A DNA stretch of 64,000 nucleotides, from positions 4,942,001 through 5,006,000 of the forward strand of contig JAVUNC010000004.1 of NCBI GenBank assembly GCA_032173965.1, in the 5' to 3' direction. Position numbers and translations under genes: made by a program. This DNA comes from Sitta carolinensis (taxonomy: Eukaryota; Chordata; Aves; Passeriformes; Sittidae). The notes under the pieces are model-generated. The model was not told where the DNA came from and did no database searches. It saw only the letters and a list, made by a program, of their open reading frames with translations. Shown here piece by piece: positions 23,051 through 34,905 of this stretch; the first letter of the stretch is position 1; the number at the start of each line of letters is the position of its first letter.

Positions 23051-24118
23051 AGCTCCAGCAATGACAGTGGAAATCTTTCAAGCCTCAAGCTGGATTTGCA
23101 GCTTCCCCCTCCCTGCTGCAACTCTTGTGCAGAACACAAGACTCTTTTGTGGAAAAGAAAAAAAAAAAAAAAAAACAAACAGAATCCCACTGAGATTTGT
23201 CTTCTGTCAAGAAAGAATGGATTTACAGCCCTCAGGACATGGCCCTGCTTTTCAAACACAGCCCCCAAGCAGTGGTCGGATGCTCATATCAGAAGTTAGG
23301 CATGTATGGGCTGACTTTATGTCCACGTTTGTAGATTTGATGTTCCATTAATGAGCCCAGCATATGGGAAGGTAGGAAAAGAACAACCCATGGCTGGTTT
23401 TATTGACAGTGCAAATTTTCCCCAGCACAGTGCAGCTCCTGGAGCCACCGAAACAGCCCTGCTACCCCTGTCAGATGTGGCCAGACATTCAGCCAGATAT
23501 TCTACTGGTTGATCAAAATATGGCAATTATTTTTAATTGACGATATCATTTTAACATATGCCTTTTGTTTGTTTGTTTTCCTCTCAAAAGTTTTCTAACT
23601 TGATTCTACTTATCACATTTTAGTATTTTCTTCCTTCCCAATTAAAAACTCTCTCAAAAAAAAAAAAAAAGAAAGCAGGTTCTTTTCAAAACTGAAATGC
23701 TAAAGGGAAATATTTAATTTGAAAAAATCTCAATGAGGGTTTTGATCTAAAGCCAGCATTTTTAGTAAGAATGTTTCCATGGTTGTTCTTTTTATTTTTT
23801 TTCCTAAAATAAACAAAATTTCAGATTGAATTAAAAATTTCCATACTGGTTGGAAAGCCAGTCCTTTTCTGTTGGAAAAATACTTTGATGCATTAAAAGG
23901 GGGAAAAAAAAAAAGCCTTTTGAAAAACACCTGACTTCTATTTAGATGAAAACTAACCAGCTGAAAATCTCAAAACCCCAAAGCATCAGATACTAACCCT
24001 ATATTCAGTTTACATTCACACTGGCAGGCAGCAATATCTTTTTCTTCCAAAATGCCCTCAGCTTTCTGTCTGTTTGCAGGCTTGCCTGCATATGGATTTA
24101 AGTTTCAGGTTCCTAATT
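23051..24118. other. Unique non-coding sequence with A-runs
   Basis: Contains poly-A runs near 23160-23176 and 23656-23670 and AT-rich sequence. No gene or transposon is recognised. Confidence 0.55.
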
Positions 24119-24172
24119 CATATATATATATATACATACATATATACATGTGTCTATGTATATATAAAAGTC
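24119..24172. repeat. (TA)n / TATACA microsatellite
   Basis: An imperfect AT-dinucleotide run interleaved with 'acatacatatatacatgtg'. It is short and heterogeneous. Confidence 0.8.
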
Positions 24173-24891
24173 ACTGTGCCTTCATCCTCAGACTGTACAT
24201 AACTGTCTCCTCTCTTGTTCCTGGCATTGATATTTGGGTCCCATTTGTATGGGGACATTGAGAAAAGGAGCTGGAACGAATCTGCCATGAAGTGTCTTGG
24301 GGCCTACAAACAACTACACATGTTTAAACTTGAATTATTTGTCATCTTGGGTCCAAAGAGGTAGCTCTGTCTGGAACAGAAGCAACTCTGTTTTGGGGTT
24401 GAAAAGGCACATTTGCACACCTTGTCGTTAATGTACCATGTTTAGTAAAGTTTATGTTTCGTGAGGTAAATCAGGGAACAATGACATTTCATAACCTACA
24501 GAGATTTGAAGGACTCATATGCCCCAAAGCACATTTTCTCTCTCCCTACAACTTTATCAGATTAAATCAGTGAAGAGCAGATATTACCCTTTCCTGCAAA
24601 GTTTGCGATCACTGAGATTTTAAAGGCATTTTGAAAGGATTTGGCTTTTAAGCAATGCTTTAAATTTCTATTACTGTTGTATCCCATTTGCTCCTAACCT
24701 TTAGATGCCATAAAAGAAAATAAAAAGGGAGAACACTACTCTCTTTTAACTGTGACAATTCAAGGTGAAACAATTCTTAGAGGAATTCTACATCAGTGAC
24801 CTTTTTTTTTTTCCTTGTCACAGCAGCACAGGTAGAACACGTGTCTGTATTCCAAATTTGCCTGTTTCCTTCTCAGAGTATTAAAAAAAAG
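24173..24891. other. Unique non-coding sequence
   Basis: No feature recognised. There is a short T run at about 24802-24813 and an ACACGTGT palindrome near 24837-24844. Confidence 0.55.
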
Positions 24892-25165
24892 AAATCACAG
24901 ATTAACAGAATGGGTCAGATTGGAAGGGACCAAGGTGAATCACATGGTCCCACCTCCCTGATCAAGCAGGCTCATCCCAGAGAGCAGGATTGCATCTAGA
25001 AAGTTCTGGAATATCTCCACTGAGGGAGATTCCACCCCCTCTCTGGTCTCTGTTCAGTGCTGGGTCACTGCACAGGGAAGTTCCTCCTCCTGTCCAGGTG
25101 AACTTGCTGGGATCAGTCCCTGCCCGTTCCTCTGGTGCCATTGCTGCTCTGACCCTCCCTGCTCA
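24892..25165 (-). mobile_element. CR1 LINE 3' fragment (subtype with 'gggtcagattggaagggacc')
   Basis: The reversed tail 'aatcacagattaacagaatg' is followed by 'ggtcagattggaagggacca', 'cctccctgatcaagcaggct' and 'gaatatctccactgagggag'. It continues past 'cagggaagttcctcctcctg' to 'cagtccctgcccgttcctct'. This is a well-preserved antisense CR1 3' region of about 275 bp, clearly different from the 'catctggttccaaccccc' subtype elsewhere in the window. Confidence 0.88.
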
Positions 25166-25417
25166 CAGGCACACACAGGGATGAGCTTCCCTCTCCAGGT
25201 CCTACGGCTGCAGATCTCCATCGTATCCTGTTGGCATTTGGACCATGTGAGAATGGTGTGAGAACATCCCCCAAGGACGAGTGTCAGTCTTGCTGCAGCT
25301 GCCTCAGGAGCAGAATCCCCAAGCAGTTCAGACCAGATGTTCATGTTTAACTTGGTTATAACTGGGTGAGGCAAGTTCCAGGCATGGTGGTGATTCACCT
25401 GGCATTGAACCAGAGCG
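25166..25417. other. Unique sequence between two oppositely oriented CR1 fragments
   Basis: About 250 bp of moderately GC-rich sequence with no recognised match. It is flanked by the truncated 5' sides of two CR1 copies. It could be host DNA or poorly recognised CR1 internal sequence. Confidence 0.4.
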
Positions 25418-25482
25418 GTGATGATTGGAACGGAAGATCTTCAAGATCTCTTCCAACACAAACCATTCTATAATTCTATAAT
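25418..25482 (+). mobile_element. Short CR1 LINE 3' end
   Basis: The last 65 bp of a CR1: 'gatgattggaacggaagatc', 'ttccaacacaaaccattcta' and the tail 'taattctataat'. It is severely 5'-truncated, as is usual for CR1. Confidence 0.8.
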
Positions 25483-26057
25483 CCAGTGATTCTTACAGAT
25501 GTTACTCATGGTTGATGGTTTGGTTTGGGGGGGAAGTGTTGGCTGCCTAGGAGCTGATTATAAAATTAATTAATTTTATTTTCATTAACAGTTTGTTGGT
25601 TTGTTTCTTTCATAGAAATTGCACCTCCTCTGTTCTCAGCCAGCACAGGTTTGTGCATCTGTTTCCTCAGAAAGGTTTTAGCTGTCTGGATAGATGCTGA
25701 AACAAACCTTTAGTCCTTTCTGTTTGCTCACAGTTGGAAGAGAAGCTACATTAACATCGAGAAAAAGCCCCACAAGCTTGGGGACACTTGGGGTAGGGAT
25801 TTTCTTATCTGTTTTCTGCCCCAGCTCCCATTCTGAGACTGTCCCCAGGGAGCTTAAGGACATTTTGCCTGGTGAGGTTTCAACTTCTCCTAGTGCTGTT
25901 GGGAGCCTCTCAGATGCCATTGCCCTAGACTCTTTGCACAGAGCACTGACACCAGGCAAATGAAAAGCATTTGCTGAATTTTAGGTTAAGATGGGTTGAA
26001 TTTGAATCACTATAAAACTTTTTGAAATAAATATTTAATTTTTTCAGTTTGGACACC
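25483..26057. other. Unique sequence with a 20-bp perfect palindrome
   Basis: A perfect palindrome, ATAAAATTAATTAATTTTAT, occupies 25560-25579 and contains overlapping TAATTAATTA homeodomain-type cores. Nothing else is recognised. Confidence 0.5.
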
Positions 26058-26159
26058 TCTAGGGAAAGATGTCACTGCCCATGGCATGGGGTTTGGAAAC
26101 CCCAAGATGATCTTTGAGGTCCCTTCAAATGCAAACCATTCTATAATTTTATGATTCTC
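26058..26159 (+). mobile_element. CR1 LINE 3' end
   Basis: Reads 'gtcactgcccatggcatggg', 'aagatgatctttgaggtccc' and 'tgcaaaccattctataattt', then 'tatgattct' as tail. About 100 bp, 5'-truncated. Confidence 0.87.
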
Positions 26160-28139
26160 TTACAAAAAACCAAAACAAAACAAACAACAAAACTTTAAAT
26201 TCAGTCATTCCTCTAAAACTTGGAAAGGAATTTCTTCCATGCACAAACAGTTTAGCAAGTCTGTCTATAAAATTATAAGGTAGGATTATGCCCAGTATTC
26301 ACAGCAGTGAGCTGGGCAGAGCAGCACAGAAGTTCCTGGAATGTGTTGAGCAAGGCAGATATAAACCAGATGAGGACCTGTCCTGCTTTATTCTCTTTCC
26401 CCATACAGACTTCATTGATATGAGCTAAAACACAGTGATTAGAAAAGGCATTTGCAGGGGAAGTAGAATGCAAAAATTCAAACTGGGGCCAAGCAAGGGA
26501 GAAAAAAAAAATCACCTGCCAATAAAAATGACACACAATGGGAACAATTGCAAGTCTGGAGAGAAAAAAGCAAACATTCTCACACTGTCTCCACAGCATG
26601 ATATCTTCTCTTAGAGCAGAAGACTGAATTTATTGAGGTCATTTGGTAATTTGGCTACTGTAATATATTTCACAAGTGAAAGGGAAACGGCCTGATGAGA
26701 CAGCATGTGAGAATCCAGATCACTGGGGGAGGAGGTTTATCCAAATTTATAGCTGCCAGTAAGGATGTGGCTTTATAATTCACAGTTACTATCTCTCTCC
26801 CTTTAGCATTGAGAAATTTGTCCTGTTAACGGCCTGTGCGTAACATTCTGGTGCAAATTCAGATCTCAGTGGTGCTGGAGTAAAATCCTTGGAGACTGAT
26901 GGACCCGGTCTGGAATAAAATCATGATTTTCTCTATATTTGAATGCTATTTTGAATGAGCTTGAGCTCTCACAGGCTGTGGTGCTTTCTTAGAAATACCT
27001 AGAATATGAATGAGTGTGGAGTAATCTAATCTGGATGTGGGCAAGCTCACATTTGTATGAGCTGCTCCATGTGTGATTTAAATTTAGACAATCTGTCCTG
27101 CTTCTGACTCTCCCTCTGGGCTGCCCCACACTGCAGTGCCCACACCATGGACTGAATCTTCTTCATCTTTTGCTTCTCTGTGGGTCCTCAGGAGGATTTC
27201 TCTTCTCCCTTCCACACCTGAAATAAATAGATCATAATTTTCCATTTTTGGGTCCTGACTCAAGCTGTCCTCCCATTCAGCTTCCATGGATGACAGAGTT
27301 TATTCTGTTTATTCTTGAATCCTGTGAGGAGAGCCTCCCTTACTGCCACATCAGACCTCAAGATACCAAAATATTCCTGAATTTAAGAGATGCCACCACT
27401 TCCAAGACCTAGGCCAAGGCTAACACAAAGAAAATGGGAAGCGATATCTATAAAAATTTCAGAGATAATAACAGAACTGATGGTGCAGATATTAATTTTT
27501 GTGGCATTTAATGTAAGTTAAGAGAGCTTTTTGGTGTCGAAAAAGGAAAATTTTCTTTGCCCCAGGTTGAGAATATTCTTTTAAAATTTGGATTCAATGC
27601 CAGAAAAAAAAAAAAAAAAAAAGATTAAGAAAATGGATGCATAAGTCCTGCAGAGCATAAAGTCTTTGGGATTTACAGAGCATTTAGAAAATAAAATGAA
27701 AATGTAAGTCAATCAAGTACTCATAAGTTGGATTTTTGCAAAATAAACCACTCACATTTTTCATATTAAAATTATTACCCAAAAATATCATAATATTAAT
27801 ACCTTCCTATTAAATCCATTATTTATTTATTTTTTTTTTTTTTTTTTTCAGTTGAAAGGATCTCTTTCTGGCATCAATTACACAGGAAGCCAGACAAAAA
27901 TACAGTGGTGTTTTTTGGTCTTAAAATATCTATTTATTAAAGCTTTGATTTCCAGCCTGCACATCCCTCCTGCATGGCAACCTCTGCTTGATAAGATTAT
28001 AACTATTAATTAAGTCATGCTAATGAGGACAGGAGGAAGGGTTTTCCCAGCTCTCACACTATATTTCAAGCATTGCCAATGTCAGCTCTCTCTCCTATCT
28101 CCCTCCAGCTTTGCTGTCTCCTGTGTTTCTTTGGAAAGA
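26160..28139. other. Unique non-coding sequence
   Basis: No gene recognised. There is an A20 run near 27603-27622 and a T-rich run near 27831-27849. The segment around 26840-26910 ('ttctggtgcaaattcagatc') faintly resembles old amniote repeats, but this is not secure. The AT-rich block near 27990-28030 contains several TAAT-type cores. Confidence 0.5.
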
Positions 28140-28435
28140 GGGTTTAAAGCGGCATGTCATAAATCACCAGACATCCTCGTTGTAACAGGATGATCCCCTG
28201 TTAGAAGAGGATTTCCCCTTGCCCTGTGAGTGGGAGTAATTGTTCTGTGGCTCCTGGTTTCCCTTTGAAGCACGTGGGAGAGGAGCATCCTCTTTTGAAG
28301 CCCAGCTGCGTGACAGGAGCGGCAGCAGAGGAGGGAGATGCTCCGTGGCGATGCTGGTCTGCGCCAGGGGAGCTGCGTGGGAGAGATCCAATGTCTGCTC
28401 TGCTGGACCTCTCCTTGGACATCACCAACGGAAAA
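28140..28435. other. CpG-enriched unique block with E-box
   Basis: About eight CpGs fall between 28270 and 28430, with two more at the left and a CACGTG E-box at 28271-28276. The block is unique sequence, more GC-rich than its surroundings, and ends just before a young CR1. Open frames cover it on both strands but none shows a protein family signature. It could be a regulatory element, or an exon I cannot recognise. Confidence 0.35.
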
Positions 28436-28589
28436 AAAAAAATGCTAAAAGACAGCCTGCTGTCTTCTGGAAAGGGGATTAAATGGGACAAAGGAAATAT
28501 GAAAGGAAAATACCCTGCCTTAAAACATGTGCCTCAGCTTCCCCAAAATTTCTAGGAAAACAGCATGATCCAATGAGGTACTGATTGGA
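28436..28589. other. Unique spacer
   Basis: Short unique sequence with an A9 run before the CR1. Nothing recognised. Confidence 0.5.
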
Positions 28590-28868
28590 GAATCATAGAA
28601 TAATAAAATCATAGAATCATAGAATCACAGAATGGTTTGGAATGGACCTTAAAGATGGTTTAGTTCAAACCCCCATGCCATGGGCAGGGACATCTTCCAC
28701 TATTCCAGGTTGCTCCAAGCCCCATCCAACCCAGCCTTGGACACTTCCAGGGATGGGGCAACCACAACTTCTCTGTGTCTGGTCCTCATCAACCTCACAG
28801 TAAAGAGCTTCTTCCTAATATCTAACCTAAAACCACCCTCCTTCAACTTTAAGCCATCATCTCTTTTC
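28590..28868 (-). mobile_element. CR1 LINE 3' fragment with expanded octamer tail
   Basis: The reversed tail repeats 'aatcatag' and 'aatcacag' several times (28590-28632). It is followed by 'aatggtttggaatggacctt', 'atgccatgggcagggacatc', 'ttccaggttgctccaagccc' and 'gacacttccagggatggggc'. It continues through 'cctcacagtaaagagcttct' to 'aatatctaacctaaa'. It is about 280 bp and one of the best-preserved copies in the window. It ends at 28868 with an A-run just beyond. Confidence 0.93.
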
Positions 28869-29132
28869 TTATGAAACTAAAAAAAAAAAACAAGGTCTGG
28901 GTTAATCCATTGCCTTCTCTTCATGGCATCTGAAAACCCACTATATTTTTCTACATTTCTGCCCTATGTTGCTGCCCTGATCCTGTCTTTTGGATTTGGG
29001 TTTGAGGCTCTTCAGACCAGCCCTCAGATCTTTACAGAAGTGTGATATCAGTGCCAGCCCCATCAGGGCCCCAGGTGCTGTCACATTACCAACACACATA
29101 TGCAAGTTACCCTTTTTTTCTAATTTTTATTT

Positions 29133-29134
<2 letters not shown>
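28869..29134. other. Unique spacer
   Basis: An A-run near 28879-28890, then unique sequence with nothing recognised. Confidence 0.5.

Positions 29135-29173
<39 letters not shown>
29135..29173. repeat. Poly-T run, 39 nt
   Basis: An uninterrupted run of 39 T, preceded by T-rich sequence from about 29112. No retroposed gene body could be recognised next to it on either side. Confidence 0.95.
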
Positions 29174-29174
<1 letters not shown>

Positions 29175-32100
29175 TTCAGTCAGTCTGGTGGTCTGAGGTT
29201 TAATTCATTAATAAAAGAAGCTTGGATGGCAGCAATGGCACAGCAACTATCCCCAGCCCTGTGGCAGGAAGCAACACACGTTTTTCCTTTCAAAAACAAA
29301 CAAGCAAAACTGTGGAGAAAGTTCCCCTGGGCAGTGGTGGAATATTTGAGCAAGGTCTGTGGAGATTGCTGTCTCCAGCCCCGAGGGGTGGGAATGCTCT
29401 GAGGGCTTTCTGCTCTGTTTTTCCCTGTTCTGGCCAACTTCCTATGTATAGGATAAAAATAGGCCCCGAGTCCTCCTCCTTCCGTCCACTTCATTAGAGA
29501 CATCCCTCTGTGCAATAACAAAACAGGCCCAGAGGAAGCAACACAGACTGAAATACAAGAATGATAATTTTCCTAACACAAATAAGCAGGCAGAGGAACT
29601 CATCTAAGGAAACAAGTGAGCAAAGGCAAAGCCACAGATGAGCAAGCAATGGAGCCAAGAGCTATGCTTAGGCAACGCGAGCCTGCCTCCAGCACGTCTC
29701 CTGAGCCATCCCCAAATGGGAAAGGCTGAGCAGTCACCTGGGGTGGACATCCCTGCAAGGGGCTGACCTCCCCTGAGCCCATAGCCCACAAGCAGCCAGA
29801 CCTGGAGTGACCCTCACTCCACTTCTGGGCAACATGGCAATGGGAAGAGTCTCTTTCCCTCAGGGTGGACCTGGACTGACCCTTAGCCAGCCCTAACTGT
29901 GTCTTGGTGCTTCAGAAGCACCAAGAAAATCCATGAAACAGAGATGCACAGGTTAACAGGACAGATAGCACTTCTCCAACTGCAGAAAAAAAAGAAATGG
30001 CTGGGCTCAGTTCACTCTATTATTTGCCATTTGGAGGCACTGACGCTGCCATTCTTCAAAATAACCTCAGCCCAAGTGTTTATTTATCTAGAAATTCATC
30101 GTGGATGCTTGCCGTGTGTTGTAGTTCTGTTTGAAAAGCTTCAATCATCAAATCAAGGACAGAAAAAACAAAAGCAGATCTCTCAGCTGGCCGGTGCCCA
30201 CTGCAAAAAGGAAGCAAAGAAAACAAACTGGAGGCTGAATGTATCTTGCAGTAAATGATCAGTGAATGTCTCTGAACGCTAACTCTGTCCAAGGAAGCCA
30301 AGATCAGTTTGTGAATGAACTTGTTAGGCAAAAAAGAACCATATTCATAATAAATAGTCTTTGAAACCATTCTTTCATACACACTCCATTTTCACAAAGT
30401 CGTTTTTATAGGTAAACAGCCAAGCCCTCACTACCCAGGAAGTTAATGGCAAAGATAAGAAGACCTGAGGCTGTGTCTCTTTTAGAAAATTAAACACAGC
30501 CTGGACCATTTGCTGGCCTCGGGGCCAACTGGCACAGAAATGCTTACATCCATTCATTAAACTCTCCCACTTTCCAAAACAGAGCAGCTGTATCCAAGCT
30601 GCCAACTGGGAATGGTCCCTGGCTGTGCCGGCTGCCGATCAGTGCCTGGAAACTGTTTGGATGGATGTCAGAGAGACGAGGCCAAAAGTGAGCAAGGGAC
30701 CAGTCTGAGGACCAAAAGCAAATTAAAGCACCTGGGACTGCTCTTTTGCAATGTGCAAAGTGTGGAAGTTGCCCAGGAATTTGATGTCATGCCTTGGAGC
30801 AGCATCACTGGACCTGTGTCATTTAGCCAGAAAGCTTTGCTCCTTCATTCATATCTTAACTCCACACATCCACTTTGGGAAGGAGTTGGAAAACCAGCTG
30901 GAGTTTGGCAGGTATGAAGGCTTCAGGGTCTCTTTCACATCTGAATTTTCCTTTACCAGTGGCCCCACTACCAAAAAGGGACACCTGGGACATGAGTATT
31001 TCCAGGTAGGTGTTCAAACCTCACCTGTGCTAGAAAGCAAAATTTATAGTACTTCAAAACCACAAAAATTTAGGCACTCCTGAGATTTCAAGTCTGATGT
31101 GTCGTCCTTGTTAGCCAGCATGTCAACAGGCAACAACACTCATACTTCACATTAAGGATCCTCCTGGGGAACATCTCAGTGGCACAACCACCTATTAACA
31201 GGAGAAAGAAGGGAGGGGACTTAAAATGCTTAACAGCTACACAGCATTTCCCACAGCCATCACTAAATTAAACTATTGAAAAGCCCCTCTGAGGCTGGCC
31301 AGGGCTTTGTGAGATCCCTAGTTTCCTCTGGATTAATGAATTATGCAAGTCAAAAGGGGCTGGACAGAAAGGTGTGAATAAGAAGCTTACTAATTCCCCA
31401 CAGTAATCACCTGCAAAAGTGTTTAGGAACAACATCTATCAGGCACTAAAAAGTAAGAAAAAGAGTAAAATATCTACAGCTCTTTGGTAAGAGACAAGGG
31501 GAGACCCGAGCCAGGGAAGTGTCACCTTGACATGAATCTACTGTGGGCACAGAGCACACAGCAGTCATCAAACTGCTCCTCGTGCTCCCAGCATTTGTTC
31601 TGCTCATATGGCAGGCACCTGCACTTAGCTGGAAACTCGTTTCCATTCATGTGAGAGAGTCCCAGCTTCAAAGCAAGCCTGTGATTTTTGGTTCCTGTGT
31701 GTGAGAAGGGTATTAATAAATGCTGTATTAATAGATCATCCGCTTGCACGCTTCCCGTCTTAAATAAAGAAGATATTGGATCAAGCCCTTTTCCCAGCAC
31801 CTCCAGGCTTCTTGGATGATTGCAGTGTGAGGAAAAGGCAAGACAGCAACAGTAGAAATGGGCTTTAAAATCCAAATAAATAAAATCTCAGACCTTAATG
31901 TGAGGAGAATTTGAAGACCAGTTCATAACTGAGTTACTGAGCATGGATGGATAATTTCTCTTGAAACTGTCTGAATCCAAGCTCAAAATCTAATATTCAT
32001 CCTTGCAGTTTATGGAAGCTGGGAATCTGAGCCAAGATCCGTTACTCTTCTGGGGTTAACACTCCTCCTAAGCTATTTCAGCAGGGAGGAAAATCTTCCT

Positions 32101-32647
32101 CCCTTCTTATTTTGGTAAAAAAGGCTCTTTCCTTCTCATCCTCCAGAGGATTTTTCCAGAGGACAGGAGACAAGCAGTATCCCAAAGACTGGATCCAGCC
32201 ATGTCTCCATGGATGATGTTCTCATCTTACTACAATCTACTGAAAAGCAAGTGATCATCTTTTCCAATATCCTCCTTTTTTTACAAAGCTTTGTGTGACT
32301 CAATTGAATAAAGAACATACTGGACATTTCATTTCATCCTCCAGCTCTTATCTGCAGTGTTTTACTGCTGTTGATGCTGTCTTTGCTTTAAGAATTCACA
32401 GGACATTGCTGTGAATTATTTTTCATAAATACTAGAGTTGGTTGGAAATATTAAAATCATTTTTCATAGCAAAAACACAGTCCTTAGTAACCAAAACACT
32501 ACAGGAAAACATTGGTTTCAGTCAATCTCCTGACTCAACATATGTCAAAGAAAGAAATCACTTAACTGCCCTATTGTGACGTTAAAGAAAAATGAAGGAG
32601 ATTTTGAGAAAATTTGACTAAGAAGAGAAAAAAACTTGAAAAATCCT
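29174..32647. other. Unique non-coding sequence
   Basis: About 3.5 kb. Open frames of 90-120 codons occur on both strands (for example 29180-29521 and 31522-31875 on -, 29899-30258 on +), but none has recognisable domains. No transposon is recognised. Confidence 0.5.
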
Positions 32648-32704
32648 AAAAAATAAAATAAAATAAAAATAAAATAAAAATAAAATAAAATAAAATAAAA
32701 TTTA
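32648..32704. repeat. (TAAAA)n pentanucleotide microsatellite
   Basis: An imperfect array of TAAAA/TAAAAA units. It lies about 50 bases upstream of a + strand CR1. Confidence 0.9.
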
Positions 32705-32756
32705 TAATTAGTGACATCAAATATTTAATTTAGTGCAAACCAACCTTTAAAAGTTT

Positions 32757-32921
32757 TGCCCAAGGAAGCTGTGGCTGCCCCATCCTGGAAGTGTTCAAGG
32801 CTAAGTTGGGTGGGGCATTAAGCAACTTGGTCTAGTGGAAGGTGTCCCTGCCCATGGCAGGGATGTTGGAACTGGATATCTTTAAGGTGCATTCCAAGTG
32901 AAGTTATTCCTTGTTTCTATG
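32757..32921 (+). mobile_element. CR1 LINE 3' fragment
   Basis: Reads 'gcccaaggaagctgtggctg', 'ccccatcctggaagtgttca', 'gtggaaggtgtccctgccca' and 'tggaactggatatctttaag'. It ends near 'ttgtttctatg'. About 165 bp; the tail is diverged. Confidence 0.87.
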
Positions 32922-34669
32922 AAAATATGTTTTATTTTCTCAAGGTTTAGGGGTTTTTATTAAAATCCTGGGTGTTTGTATCTTTGTTAGGGATCTGTAC
33001 TGCAGTGTCAAATATTGTAACAAAACAGCAAAATTATTTTCTGCACAGCTGTAATATGGACCTACTCTAGGGCAGTGCTACCAACTCTGCCTGTAACTAC
33101 ACCTCAGAGGAAAGCACAGGGAAGGCTTCAAGGGCAAGAAAAAGTGGTCTCAGAGAAAATAAATCTGTTTAGCTGACATTTGGCAGCACACTCGATGCTG
33201 TCTCACATTGAGGGAAACTGCAGTTGTCATAGAACATTGACTTTGGGGGGATATTTCTATGCCTTGCCAGCAGGTTTAGCATCTTTTAAAGTCAGACAGC
33301 TTTCCCTAATGCAGTAAAACTCATCACCAATCCCAGATATGCAGGTCCTGCCGGCATCTTTGATCCTCAGCTTCGCTATCCATTTTGCTCTCTCTGTTCA
33401 TTGGTCACAATGAATTATGGCAGCTGTATCCTACATATTGTCCAAAGCTCTTTAGCTGTCCAGGACATCATGGAAAGTTCCCAGGAAAGCTCCCTGGTTG
33501 GAAAGTAACAACTCTGCAACACAGTTCTCAGCGCCATGTGCAGTCATTCATCAACAACACTTCTGTAGAAACCAAGGAGCAGATCAGTTACAGAGCAGAG
33601 CTGCAATGTGACCTGCCAGATAGATGGAGATCCCCATGGAGAATTCACTGACTGCACAAAAGAGAACAGAAACTTCCCCAGTGTTTCTGGAAAGAGGAAG
33701 AGCTCAACACTTGGATTACTCTGGGCTGAGGGTAGGAGAGTCCCTCTCCTCTCTGCACTGCTCTGTTGCATAACCAGAGCTTCTAGAAATAAATGAGAAA
33801 CAGAATTAAATAAAATTATTTTTAAAAAGGAGCTGTTTTCCTCTAGGAATTCCAGTGACATATTAAAAGAAATAATTTACGCACGGCTGGTCTGTGCCTC
33901 AGCTTTGGCTGTGCAATCACTCTTTGTACTGTGCTAACAAGAGGCTGCTTTTTAGCAGGAAAGTCCAGCCAGGATACAGCCTAACACCCACTTTCTGAAA
34001 TTACACCCAAGATCAGCCTTCTGTTTTATTTGTGCACTATCTTCCCAGAAATTTTCTCTTCTGAAAAATCTGTATATTGAAGCACTGCCTATTTTTATTA
34101 CAAGTCTTCATTTTAAAAGGAATTTCCCCCTTTTCTAATTTTTAATATACTGGTTTTACTTTTTAAATTTATGCTGTCACATCTCAGATTTTGACAGGTT
34201 TGAGCTGTGATGCCCAAGTCTACTTGGTAAGGAAATGCTGACCCCAAAGTCATGAGTAAGAGACATATATTGAGAAATGTAGGACTTCTTTCTTATAATT
34301 TTGTTCTTTTCATAATTTCCCAGCCATGAGGCTGAACACAGATAGTCATAAGGAAGTCATATTACACTTATTCTGGTGAGCATTTTGAAGGAAACAGTGT
34401 GAAATTAAGACTGGTTAGTTGGGTATACTTATATTAGAAAAGGCTTTAAAAAGAAACTGAGAGCTCAATAACTGAGTAAAAAAAGAACTAAGAGTCAGTT
34501 TATGTAATAGAGAGGTCACATGAAGTTGCACACAGATGAGTGTTGTTCAACGTTTCATAAAATCTGGGAAACAGTGACTCATGAAATACAGAGGTTGGAG
34601 ATTATAGAATCTCATTCGGATCTCATGACACTGAGTGATACTTGTTGTTGATGAGATATCATGGCACTG
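32922..34669. other. Unique non-coding sequence
   Basis: No recognised gene or repeat. The last few hundred bases may include further diverged sequence from the old CR1 that follows. Confidence 0.5.
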
Positions 34670-34905
34670 AAAGAAATTCAGTGTTGATAGATGCAAAGTA
34701 ATGACTATGGGCTAAAAATAACCCTAATTGTACGTGTGTCACAATATTCTTAATTAGCTGTGACTGTTCACAGGGAAAATGGGTTTTGTGGCTAATACTC
34801 TGAAAACATTAACCCAGTGCTCAACAATCATCAAAGAGCCTGAAAAAGCACAACGGATTATTAGAAAGAGAACAGAGAACAAACCAGAAAACCTCATTAT
34901 CTCAT
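34670..34905 (+). mobile_element. Old CR1/L3-like LINE, internal ORF2 fragment
   Basis: Segments 'aattcagtgttgatagatgc', 'aaagtaatgactatgggcta', 'cagggaaaatgggttttgtg' and 'ctctgaaaacattaacccag' follow in order. 'ttattagaaagagaacagag' and 'ccagaaaacctcattatctc' complete the set. This order matches the region downstream of the reverse transcriptase in ancient amniote CR1 elements. It is heavily mutated with stops in frame, so it is a fossil. Confidence 0.65.

Noticed and set aside
22717..23268. 183-codon - strand frame
   Set aside because: Includes a poly-phenylalanine run from poly-A DNA. No family signature, no splice or promoter context; probably chance in a GC-richer block.
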